Origin: Christiangramia sp.
GTDB lineage: Bacteria > Bacteroidota > Bacteroidia > Flavobacteriales > Flavobacteriaceae
Length of the DNA stretch: 8,744 nucleotides
Direction: 5' to 3'
Assembly: GCA_024635735.1 (NCBI GenBank)
Contig: JAGXII010000073.1
Location: forward strand, 1-8,744
Shown: positions 1 to 6,290 of the stretch, one piece after another
Layout of the letters: every line of letters starts with the position of its first letter
How positions within the stretch are numbered: position 1 is the first letter of the stretch
The notes under the pieces: model-generated
What the model was told of the DNA's origin: nothing
Databases searched by the model: none
Seen by the model: only the letters and a program-made list of their open reading frames with translations
Position numbers and translations under genes: made by a program

Positions 1-1
1 T

Positions 2-1615
2 ATCGTAAGAGCACTTTCAGATAAATTTCAGAATATATGTGTGGTAGGTGATGATGCGCAGAGTATCTATGCCTTCCGTGGAGCAAATATTAATAACATT
101 CTGAATTTCCAGAAAGACTATGAAGATGTGAAAATGTACAGGCTGGAGCAGAATTACCGGTCGACCAGGAATATTGTAAACGCAGCGAACTCGATAATCG
201 ATAAGAATAAAACCAAGCTCGAAAAAGTAGTCTGGACGGCTAATGACGACGGTACTAAGATAATCGTCAATCGTTTGCTTACCGATGGGGAAGAAGGAAG
301 GTACGTGGCTAGTTCGATCTTTGAGAATAAAATGCAGAAGCAAATGAACAATAGTGATTTTGCGATTTTATACCGAACGAATGCCCAGAGCCGGGCGATG
401 GAGGATGCGCTTCGTAAAAAAGATATTCCTTACCGGATATATGGAGGACTTTCGTTTTACCAGAGAAAAGAGATCAAAGATGTTCTTGCCTATCTAAGGC
501 TTATACTTAACCCTAAGGATGAAGAAGCGCTTAAGCGCGTGATCAATTATCCTTCCCGCGGAATCGGACAAACTACCCTGGATCGTTTGAGTATTGCTGC
601 GAACCAGCATAAGCGTTCGATTTTTGAGATTATTGAAAATATTAATCAGCTTGATCTTAAGATTAACAGGGGAACGCAAACCAAACTGGAGAATTTTGTC
701 AATATGATCAAAAGTTTTGCGATCATGAATGAGGCCAGCGACGCTTTCCAGGTAGCAGAAACTGTAGCTAGAAAGACGGGCTTACTACAGGAACTAAAAA
801 AAGACGGAACTCCGGAAGGTATCGCCAGGATTGAAAATATTGAAGAATTACTGAATGGTATCCGCGATTTTGTGGAAGGCCAGAAGGAACTTGCAGATGC
901 CGACGGCTCGCTTGCAGAATTTCTGGAAGATGTAGCCCTGGCAACAGATCTGGATAAGGATACAGGAGATGATGATCGTGTAGCACTTATGACGATTCAC
1001 CTTGCCAAGGGGCTCGAGTTTCCATACGTATATATTGTGGGACTGGAAGAAGATCTTTTTCCTTCTGCGATGAGTATGAATACCAGAAGTGAGCTGGAAG
1101 AAGAGAGAAGACTGTTTTATGTGGCTCTTACCAGGGCTGAAAAGCAGGCTTATTTAACCTATACTACCTCCAGATATCGCTGGGGTAAACTGGTAGATGC
1201 GGAACCAAGCAGATTTATTGAGGAAATTGATGAAAACTATCTCGATATGCTTGTGCCGCAGGATGATTATAAATATAAACCTCTTATAGATACTGATATT
1301 TTCGGGGATGAGGTAGATAAAACCAAGCTGCGCCAGACGAAGCCAAAGAATGGTACACCTCCTCCTGCTCATAAACCATCAGAAGAACAGTTAAGAAAAC
1401 TTAGAAAACTTAAACCGGCTTCACCGGAACCCGAAAAGGCCAGAAATACTATTGATCTTTCAGAAGGAAATGAAGTAGAGCATATGCGATTTGGAAGAGG
1501 AAAGGTTTTGAAACTGGAAGGTGTTGGACAGGACAAGAAAGCTGAAATAGATTTTGAAGAAGGCGGAATCAAAAAGCTTTTGCTGAGATTCGCAAAACTT
1601 AAAGTGCTTTCATAG
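2..1615 (+). CDS. uvrD: UvrD/PcrA-type superfamily 1 DNA helicase, 5'-truncated
   Basis: ATP-driven 3'-5' DNA helicase of the UvrD/PcrA family, used in nucleotide excision repair, replication restart and removal of proteins from DNA. The reading frame is open from base 2, so the N-terminal part (Walker A and DEXX-type Walker B motifs) lies outside the window. What remains shows the core in order: motif III (VVGDDAQSIYAFRGA, 41-85), motif IV (YRLEQNYRST, about 137-166), the 2B region, motif V (TIHLAKGLEFP, about 983-1018) and motif VI (EEERRLFYVALTRAEK, about 1097-1144). After a Lys/Pro-rich linker (about 1250-1450) comes a small C-terminal domain (FGRGKVLKLEG ... AEIDFEEGG, about 1463-1612), like the Tudor-like domain that links PcrA to RNA polymerase. 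The GTG at 41 lies inside motif III and is not a real start. It stands alone here and is followed by a terminator. The family call is firm; PcrA and UvrD cannot be told apart from this fragment. Confidence 0.96.
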   Translation: MVRALSDKFQNICVVGDDAQSIYAFRGANINNILNFQKDYEDVKMYRLEQNYRSTRNIVNAANSIIDKNKTKLEKVVWTANDDGTKIIVNRLLTDGEEGRYVASSIFENKMQKQMNNSDFAILYRTNAQSRAMEDALRKKDIPYRIYGGLSFYQRKEIKDVLAYLRLILNPKDEEALKRVINYPSRGIGQTTLDRLSIAANQHKRSIFEIIENINQLDLKINRGTQTKLENFVNMIKSFAIMNEASDAFQVAETVARKTGLLQELKKDGTPEGIARIENIEELLNGIRDFVEGQKELADADGSLAEFLEDVALATDLDKDTGDDDRVALMTIHLAKGLEFPYVYIVGLEEDLFPSAMSMNTRSELEEERRLFYVALTRAEKQAYLTYTTSRYRWGKLVDAEPSRFIEEIDENYLDMLVPQDDYKYKPLIDTDIFGDEVDKTKLRQTKPKNGTPPPAHKPSEEQLRKLRKLKPASPEPEKARNTIDLSEGNEVEHMRFGRGKVLKLEGVGQDKKAEIDFEEGGIKKLLLRFAKLKVLS

Positions 1616-1644
1616 AACAAAGAGCCGTTAAACTTCTGTTATTT

Positions 1645-1672
1645 AAAGCCTCGAAAAGAGGCTTTATTTTTA
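1645..1672 (+). terminator. Intrinsic terminator after the helicase gene
   Basis: An 8-bp perfect stem (AAAGCCTC, 1645-1652, pairing with GAGGCTTT, 1658-1665) with a 5-base loop is followed by a T-rich run (ATTTTTAT). It begins 30 bases after the helicase stop codon. The form is typical of rho-independent terminators, and it separates the helicase transcript from the pseudogene and yciO-like gene behind it. Confidence 0.85.
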
Positions 1673-1687
1673 TCTTGAAAGGAAAAA

Positions 1688-1901
1688 AGGATAAGAGAAG
1701 GAACCAAGGTTAAATTGAAATGGGGGCAATGGTATCGCAACCTGAAAGGTGGTTTCAACTTATTCAGAAAAAGTGACCAAATCTATTAAAGGCAGTGAAA
1801 TAGCCAGAAATGGAGAAAAAAATGACAAGGCTTTATATATAAAACAGGAGGATGGAGGTAAGGTGTTGAAGCTGGAAAGTGAAGTTGAAAAAGAAGTTTA
1901 G
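1688..1901 (+). pseudogene. Decayed DUF2945 (Tudor-like, 'hypervirulence-associated') small protein gene
   Basis: This fills most of the apparent gap between the helicase and the yciO-like gene. Read with one frame correction it gives a protein of about 70 residues: IREGTKVKLKWG, then GNGIAT-stop-KVVSTYSEKVTK, SIKGSEIARNGEKNDKALY, and a tail IKQEDGGKVLKLESEVE ending at TAG (1899-1901). This matches the DUF2945 pattern as I remember it (KKGTKVKWxWGNGTATGKV ... IKGxE ... VLKxESEV). Three lesions are visible. The expected start codon before ATA-AGA-GAA reads AGG (1688-1690). The G run at 1722-1726 has one G too many. A TGA (1743-1745) stands where the family has a Gly codon. One error could be a sequencing artefact; three together point to a true pseudogene. 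The role of DUF2945 proteins is poorly defined; they are small soluble proteins. The family call is from recall, not a search. Confidence 0.72.
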
Positions 1902-1969
1902 TTTTCTGAGATTAGGGGCATGGAGTAGTATTGAAATGGTAAATTTTATAAGGTTTAAAAAAGAGAATT

Positions 1970-2590
1970 ATGGCTGAATTACTAAGGATTTATGACGAGA
2001 ATCCCGCACCAAAACATATTGCTAAAGTTGTTGAGGTACTTCGAAAAGGAGGGTTGATAATTTATCCCACAGATACTATTTATGGTCTGGGTTGTGATAT
2101 TACTAATACAGCTGCTCTTGAAAAGATCGCTCAGATAAAGAATGTGAAGCTTGAAAAAGCCAACTTTTCATTTGTATGTGAAGACCTTAGTAACCTTTCA
2201 GACTATGTAAAGCAAATAGATACAGCCACCTTTAAAATTCTTAAACGTTGCCTGCCAGGGCCCTATACTTTTATACTTCCCGGCGGAAATAATCTTCCTA
2301 ATGTGTTTAAAAAGAAAAAGACGGTTGGAATTCGCGTGCCCAATAATAATATTTGCAAAGCTATCGTAAAGGAATTAGGTAATCCTATTGTTTCTACATC
2401 TATTAGAGATGATGATGAGGTTCTGGAATATACCACAGATCCCGAGCTAATTAAGGAGAAGTGGGATCACCTGGTAGATATCGTGATCGATGGAGGCTAT
2501 GGCGATAACATTCCGTCTACGGTGATAGACCTTACTAAGATAGAACCTGAAGTTATCAGGGAAGGAAAAGGGAGCGTGGAAATTATGTAA
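1970..2590 (+). CDS. YciO-type member of the Sua5/YciO/YrdC family
   Basis: A 206-residue single-domain protein of the YrdC fold. TsaC/Sua5 members make threonylcarbamoyl-AMP from threonine, bicarbonate and ATP for the t6A tRNA modification. Visible signatures are YPTDTIYGLGCD (residues 32-43), NFSFVCEDLSNLSDYV (65-80), LPGPYTFIL (95-103), GIRVP (120-124), STS (142-144) and PSTVIDL (182-188). Length and layout match E. coli YciO (206 aa) closely, and there is no C-terminal Sua5 domain. The K-x-R and S-x-N residues that bind the nucleotide and carbamoyl-threonine in true TsaC/Sua5 are only partly present: IKNV replaces the KxR motif and STS replaces SAN. It would often be annotated L-threonylcarbamoyladenylate synthase, but the YciO branch is the safer call and its physiological role is less certain. 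The ATG at 1970 gives a normal N-terminus; no strong Shine-Dalgarno site is seen. It converges with the metallopeptidase gene, only 13 bp away. Confidence 0.9.
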   Translation: MAELLRIYDENPAPKHIAKVVEVLRKGGLIIYPTDTIYGLGCDITNTAALEKIAQIKNVKLEKANFSFVCEDLSNLSDYVKQIDTATFKILKRCLPGPYTFILPGGNNLPNVFKKKKTVGIRVPNNNICKAIVKELGNPIVSTSIRDDDEVLEYTTDPELIKEKWDHLVDIVIDGGYGDNIPSTVIDLTKIEPEVIREGKGSVEIM

Positions 2591-2603
2591 GACTGGTACA
2601 ACC

Positions 2604-3692
2604 TTAGTACACTCTTTCCAAATTTTTTATAAAGAAACTATGCACTTCCTCAGGGCTTAATACAAAACCTTTTTTCTGAGCTATATCTACAAGTTCATAA
2701 CCTAGTCTGGCAGCATTTAAGCGTTGTTCCGGAGTTCCATGATGAGTATTGCTTTGGGGGAGACAATCCCCAATATTAAATGATAATTTAAAGAAATCTT
2801 CTATTCTTTTCCAGTTATAGGTAGCTCCTCTTTTATGTGTCATAAAATATGCAGCGGCAAAATCGGCTTCGAGTTCTATAAATCTTGAAGCTTCAGGTTT
2901 TGAAAGTCCCTGTGATTCATTCCAGTTAGTGGAATATTCGTATTGTGCCTGGTGCCACCACTCATGAGCTATGATGGCCGTAAAAACAATTTCGTCATCT
3001 ACCCCTATGGCGGCAATACTTTCTATCAATCCATCTCCAATTACTAACAGACCATTAGCTTTAGTAAAGGCATCTAAAGCAAAATATGGGCTTTCCGGAA
3101 GATTAGAAGAGAGGGCATTTATTTTAAGCAGACTCGCTGCCTTGTTATAAGCCTCTTCCCGGTTTCTTATGGAGTTATCAAAACTCTCAATCATGTCGGC
3201 AAGAATTTGGAGATCATCCAGTGAAGCAGTGTGCTGCCCGTTAACTATAATTTCACGCCGGAGATTCCAAAACATCGTAAGTTCTCTGATCCTCTTTTGG
3301 GCAAGTTGATTATATTCCCCGTTTTCTCCAAAATAATTTTCCCCGCGATAGTGCGTAACATATTTTTGGTGTAGATCCAGATAATAATTCATAAGATTAA
3401 AATCAAAATATGGATCCTGAAGGAAATCCTGAAAATACCCAAAAAAGACCAGTCCAAACTCTGTGATACTACAGTTTTCTTCGGATAGATCTTCAAAATC
3501 AGAAATCGTATAATTTCCCGATTCGTGATTGGTTACACCGGAACTAATTTTTAGAGTTGCCGCGATGAAGTTTTCAGCGGTTTCGGCCTTGAAATTTTTT
3601 ATTTCTGAAATAGGCTCCTCCGGGCTACACCCGGTTATCCCGATAAGGAATATGAGTACACAATACCCCAAAGGAATTTTTCTCCTTTTCAT
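2604..3692 (-). CDS. Lipoprotein with gluzincin-type (HEXXH) zinc metallopeptidase site
   Basis: A 362-residue predicted lipoprotein. The N-terminus is basic (MKRRK), then hydrophobic, and ends in a lipobox ITGC with the lipidated Cys at residue 22, so it should sit in the periplasm or outer membrane. The middle (about 90-200) is helical and unrecognised. The catalytic signature is HEWWH (243-247) inside TAIIAHEWWHQAQ. About 25 residues on comes ELEADFAAAYF (273-283), which fits the ExxAD third zinc ligand and helix of M48-like gluzincins. A later THHGTPEQRLNAARLG (316-331) resembles the region after the active site in these peptidases. I infer a zinc-dependent endopeptidase or quality-control protease of the envelope; the substrate is unknown and I cannot name the family. 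The ATG is followed directly by the signal peptide, supporting the start. The OmpA lipoprotein gene lies upstream on the same strand, but a terminator separates them. Confidence 0.88.
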   Translation of the reverse strand: MKRRKIPLGYCVLIFLIGITGCSPEEPISEIKNFKAETAENFIAATLKISSGVTNHESGNYTISDFEDLSEENCSITEFGLVFFGYFQDFLQDPYFDFNLMNYYLDLHQKYVTHYRGENYFGENGEYNQLAQKRIRELTMFWNLRREIIVNGQHTASLDDLQILADMIESFDNSIRNREEAYNKAASLLKINALSSNLPESPYFALDAFTKANGLLVIGDGLIESIAAIGVDDEIVFTAIIAHEWWHQAQYEYSTNWNESQGLSKPEASRFIELEADFAAAYFMTHKRGATYNWKRIEDFFKLSFNIGDCLPQSNTHHGTPEQRLNAARLGYELVDIAQKKGFVLSPEEVHSFFIKNLERVY

Positions 3693-3764
3693 AGCGTAAA
3701 AAGTTGATAATATTCAATTCTAATTTACGTATAAAAGACTGCTTTTTAATTGATTAAGCTGTGT

Positions 3765-3796
3765 AAAATAAAAAAGCCCTGCAATTGCAGGGCTTT
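3765..3796 (-). terminator. Intrinsic terminator of the OmpA-like lipoprotein gene
   Basis: Bases 3773-3796 form a perfect 24-base palindrome. As RNA it would fold into a stem of about 10 bp (AAAGCCCTGC with GCAGGGCTTT) and an AATT loop. Read on the minus strand it is followed by TTTTTTATTTT (3775 down to 3765). It sits about 29 bases after the stop of the OmpA-like gene and before the metallopeptidase gene, so the latter probably has its own promoter. On the plus strand the flank has no clear T run, so it terminates mainly the minus-strand transcript. Confidence 0.9.
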
Positions 3797-3824
3797 CAAT
3801 ATATCTTAAAATAAGATATTGAGA

Positions 3825-4670
3825 TTATTCTTGATTAGAAGTAGCTTTTTCCATTCCTTCTTCGATCATACTATAGAATTGATCTAGTTTTGGAAGTACT
3901 ACGATTCTTGTTCTTCTGTTCTTCGCACGACCTTCAGCAGTATCGTTACTTGCAACCGGTACATAATAACTTCTACCTGCAGCAGTCATTCTCGCTGGTT
4001 CAACACCAAATTCTTCCTGTAGAACTCTAACTACTGATGTAGCACGTTTTACACTAAGATCCCAGTTATCTTCGAACATTGAAGTTTTAATAGGCTTGTT
4101 ATCAGTGTGACCTTCAACCATAAACTCGATGTTTGGTTTATCTTTTACAACTGTAGCAACTTTTCCAAGTACTTCTTTTGCACGAGGAGTGACGTTGTAA
4201 CGTCCACTGTCAAATAATAACTTATCTGAGATAGAAACGTAAACCACACCTTTTTCAACGTTGATTTCGATATCCTCGTCACTAAGGTTTCCTAAAGCTC
4301 CTTTAAGACTTGTTACAAGTGCAAGGGTTACCGAATCTTTCTTGTTTATCGCATCTTGCATAGAACGGATAGCAAGGTCTTTTTCTTTAATGCTCTCTAA
4401 AGAACGTTCCATGTTTTCAGCTTCCTTCTTAGAAAGTGTAGCTAAATTCCCGACGTTATTGAGAAGTGCAGCATTTGTATTATTAAGAGTAGATATCTGA
4501 CTGTTTAATCTCTCCTTTTCATCAAGACAGTGATTTAACTTTACAGTAGCAGTATTTAACTGATCCTGAGTTTCTCGTTGTTTCGCTTCCAGTTCATTGT
4601 ATTTTTTTTGTGAAACACATGAAGAAAGTAATATGGCAGCCATCGCTGACAAAAGCATGAATTTTTTCAT
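3825..4670 (-). CDS. OmpA-family peptidoglycan-binding lipoprotein with coiled coil
   Basis: A 281-residue predicted outer-membrane lipoprotein that tethers the membrane to peptidoglycan. The signal peptide ends in LSSC, with the lipidated Cys at residue 18. Residues 20-115 are Gln/Glu/Lys/Asn-rich with heptad-like spacing and should form a long coiled coil (KKYNELEAKQRETQDQL and onward). The C-terminal OmpA/MotB domain spans about 133-262: ISDKLLFDSGRYNV (147-160), EGHTDNKPI (186-194), NWDLSVKRA (202-210), AAGRSYYVPVASND (230-243) and AKNRRTRIVVLP (249-260). The last contains the Arg-rich motif that contacts diaminopimelate in this family. A short acidic tail follows. It lacks an N-terminal beta barrel, so it is Pal/YiaD-like rather than classical OmpA. 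It has a candidate promoter just upstream and a strong terminator behind it, so it is probably a single-gene transcript. The start is fixed by the signal peptide. Confidence 0.94.
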   Translation of the reverse strand: MKKFMLLSAMAAILLSSCVSQKKYNELEAKQRETQDQLNTATVKLNHCLDEKERLNSQISTLNNTNAALLNNVGNLATLSKKEAENMERSLESIKEKDLAIRSMQDAINKKDSVTLALVTSLKGALGNLSDEDIEINVEKGVVYVSISDKLLFDSGRYNVTPRAKEVLGKVATVVKDKPNIEFMVEGHTDNKPIKTSMFEDNWDLSVKRATSVVRVLQEEFGVEPARMTAAGRSYYVPVASNDTAEGRAKNRRTRIVVLPKLDQFYSMIEEGMEKATSNQE

Positions 4671-4705
4671 AATTCGTTTCTTAAATTTTAAATTGTTAGA
4701 ATGAC

Positions 4706-4713
4706 CAAAAATA
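4706..4713 (-). promoter_or_regulatory. Candidate -7 promoter element for the OmpA-like gene
   Basis: On the minus strand the bases TATTTTTG fit the Bacteroidota sigma-A -7 consensus TAnnTTTG exactly. They lie 35 bases before the ATG of the OmpA-like gene, which would leave an untranslated leader of about 30 bases. There is no perfect -33 TTG at the usual distance; a CTG lies 17 bases further upstream and could serve. The region is very A/T-rich, so a chance match is possible. Confidence 0.45.
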
Positions 4714-4761
4714 TCAAAAAAATTATAAGGCAGAAAGGTATTTTAACAATTCCTTGGTTAT

Positions 4762-5759
4762 TTATTTTTTTAGCTCAGTAAATTTATTTTTTTTCAGTAA
4801 ATAATGAGCATAAACTATGGATGTTATTTCGTAATATTTCAATGATTTCAAGCCTTTGGAACGTTTTTTCAACATTCTTCGAAATTGTTTATAAAAGCTG
4901 AAATGAGCTTCCAGTATTCCAAAAAGATGGCTGAATTTTCCTTCAATTAAAAATTTGACTCCTGCAACACTGTCTAAAAGCATTCTGAGAAGCAGAATCT
5001 GGAAAATTTTTGATTTTTCCACGTTCTTTAAAAGCATAAATAAACTGTTCCTGAAATTGAAAAAAGTCTTCTTTGGATTCATATCGGCAAGAGTAGCTCC
5101 TCCTACATGATATACTTTCGAGTTGCTCACATATTTTATTCTATAATCCTGGTTTTGAAGTCGCCAGCAAAGGTCAATCTCTTCCTGATGTGCAAAAAAG
5201 TCCTCATCCAGACCTCCAATTTCATAAAAGGCCGATTTTCTCACTGCAAGACAGGCGCCACTAGCCCAGAAAATATATGCATCCCCGTCATATTGTCCTT
5301 CGTCTTTTTCAAGACTCTGGAAAATACGCCCGCGGCAAAAAGGATATCCGTATTTATCTATAAAACCACCGGCTGCTCCGGCATACTCGAAATATTCTTT
5401 CCGTTTATAGTCCAGAATTTTGGCTGTATCGCCGCTACTTCATTTTCCTGCTGAAAAGTTTTCAAAATAGGTTCGAGCCAGTTTTCTGAAACCTCTACAT
5501 CACTGTTGAGTAAAACAACGATCTCTTCTGATACACTTTTTAAGGCAAGATTATATCCACTGGCATATCCCAGATTTCTTTTATTTTGAATAAGTTTTAT
5601 CGCCGGGTAGTTGCTTTGTAGGAATTTTACAGAATCGTCTGTAGAATTATTATCGGCGACATAAATAGTTGCATCTCCAGAAAAATTTACCACCGAAGGC
5701 AAAAACTGCTCGAGCAGCTTCCTTCCATTCCAGTTAAGTATGACGACTGCGGCTTTCAT
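4762..5759 (-). pseudogene. Family 2 glycosyltransferase interrupted by a one-base frameshift
   Basis: Two adjoining frames together make one GT2 protein of about 332 residues, the normal size for this group. The first part (5759 down to 5418) has the GT-A nucleotide-sugar core: VVILNWNGRKLLEQFLPS (5-22), DNNSTDDS (36-43), RNLGYASGYN (61-70) and LLNSDVEV (83-90), where NSD takes the DXD metal-binding place. The second part, open from about 5417 to the TAA at 4764-4762, continues with ILDYKRKEYFEYAGAAGGF, FWASGACLAVRKSAFYEIGG, LDEDFFAHQEEIDLCWRL (acceptor/catalytic region) and a basic helical tail. The break falls at AIQPK, where the coding strand reads CCA-AAA-TTC. One more A in the run (plus-strand T run 5418-5421) restores the whole protein with no internal stop. 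Such enzymes add sugars to surface polysaccharide or lipid. The start overlaps the stop of the upstream gene by one base (TAATG). It may be a true mutation or a homopolymer error. Confidence 0.88.
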
Positions 5760-6205
5760 TATCGGGAATATTCAGGAAGTTCTTTTAAAAAAATATAATT
5801 TTCATTCTCATAATCCATTTGGCAAAAGAAATGCTCGAGACCATTGGTCAACATTAAAAATTCAGCTTTTAGAGTCATATTATAGCGTGCGATCTGGTCG
5901 AATGTATCCTGTGATATTTTTATTGAGGGAGCCTTGCATTCTACAATAATCTTAATTCCACCTTCAGGTTCAAAGACCACAATATCATATCTTTTAGTTA
6001 GACCCGCAATTTTAAGTTGCTTTTCGACATTGATAAGGCTTTGAGGATAATTTTTTTCATTTTGTAAAAACTTTACACAATGTTGCCTCACCCATTCTTC
6101 CGGAGTAAGGATCACAAATTTTTTCCTCTGTTCATCGAAAACGGCTATTTTATTTTGACTATTTTTGAACCGAAATGAATATGACGGGAAATTCAGTTTT
6201 TGCAT
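5759..6205 (-). CDS. Stand-alone HsdR-N-like PD-(D/E)XK protein
   Basis: A 148-residue protein made of little more than the N-terminal nuclease-like domain of type I restriction R subunits (HSDR_N/HSDR_N_2). Visible parts are LTPEEWVRQHCVKFL (33-47), the segment NVEKQL with E61, D74 in KRYDIVVF, E89 and K91 in IIVECKAP (the ExK of the PD-(D/E)XK site), and DQIARY (103-108), a QxxRY-like motif typical of the fold. All expected catalytic residues are present, so it could be an active metal-dependent nuclease. It has no helicase domain, and no methylase or specificity gene is near, so it is not part of a type I restriction system here. My recollection is that Bacteroidota commonly carry this short protein, often beside holA; its role is unknown to me. 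It is divergent from holA and its stop overlaps the glycosyltransferase start (TAATG). The start MQKLNFP fits the family as I recall it. Confidence 0.87.
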   Translation of the reverse strand: MQKLNFPSYSFRFKNSQNKIAVFDEQRKKFVILTPEEWVRQHCVKFLQNEKNYPQSLINVEKQLKIAGLTKRYDIVVFEPEGGIKIIVECKAPSIKISQDTFDQIARYNMTLKAEFLMLTNGLEHFFCQMDYENENYIFLKELPEYSR

Positions 6206-6209
6206 GCTC

Positions 6210-6242
6210 CAAAAGTAATAAAGAAAATTACAGCCTCTGCAA
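6210..6242 (-). promoter_or_regulatory. Bacteroidota-type promoter for the HsdR-N-like gene, near-leaderless
   Basis: On the minus strand TACTTTTG (6217 down to 6210) matches the -7 consensus TAnnTTTG, and a -33 TTG lies at 6242 down to 6240 with a 22-base spacer, inside the range seen in flavobacteria. Only four bases separate the -7 element from the ATG at 6205, so transcription would begin at or within a few bases of the start codon and the mRNA would be leaderless or nearly so. No Shine-Dalgarno site could be included. Confidence 0.5.
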
Positions 6243-6290
6243 TTTAGCGTATCCTTGTTATCTCCCGGCTAAACCGCAGCAATAATCCAT

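Noticed and set aside
41..43. A GTG start for the helicase gene
   Set aside because: The codon is inside helicase motif III and the frame is open to base 2 with matching sequence (IVRALSDKFQNICVV). The gene is truncated by the window edge.
2591..2603. A shared terminator between the convergent yciO-like and metallopeptidase genes
   Set aside because: The gap is only 13 bases, and the nearby GTAC repeats (2596-2614) do not make a GC-rich stem with a T run on either strand.
4261..4500. A plus-strand open frame of 79 codons
   Set aside because: It is antisense to the coiled-coil part of the OmpA-like lipoprotein, and biased codon use there explains the lack of stops.
5418..5421. Programmed ribosomal frameshifting in the glycosyltransferase
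   Set aside because: CCA-AAA-TTC is not a classic slippery heptamer, and I see no downstream stem-loop or upstream Shine-Dalgarno-like stimulator. GT2 enzymes of this group are not known to me to use frameshifting.
5107..5454. A plus-strand open frame of 115 codons
   Set aside because: It lies antisense to the glycosyltransferase, whose two halves have clear GT2 motifs; the plus-strand product has no recognisable feature.
5759..6205. A type I restriction-modification or new defence system
   Set aside because: Only the small HsdR-N-like domain is present. There is no helicase part, methylase, specificity subunit or other defence gene around it.
6250..6257. TATCCTTG as a -7 promoter element for holA
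   Set aside because: It differs from TAnnTTTG by one base and has no TTG at the right distance upstream, so support is too weak.
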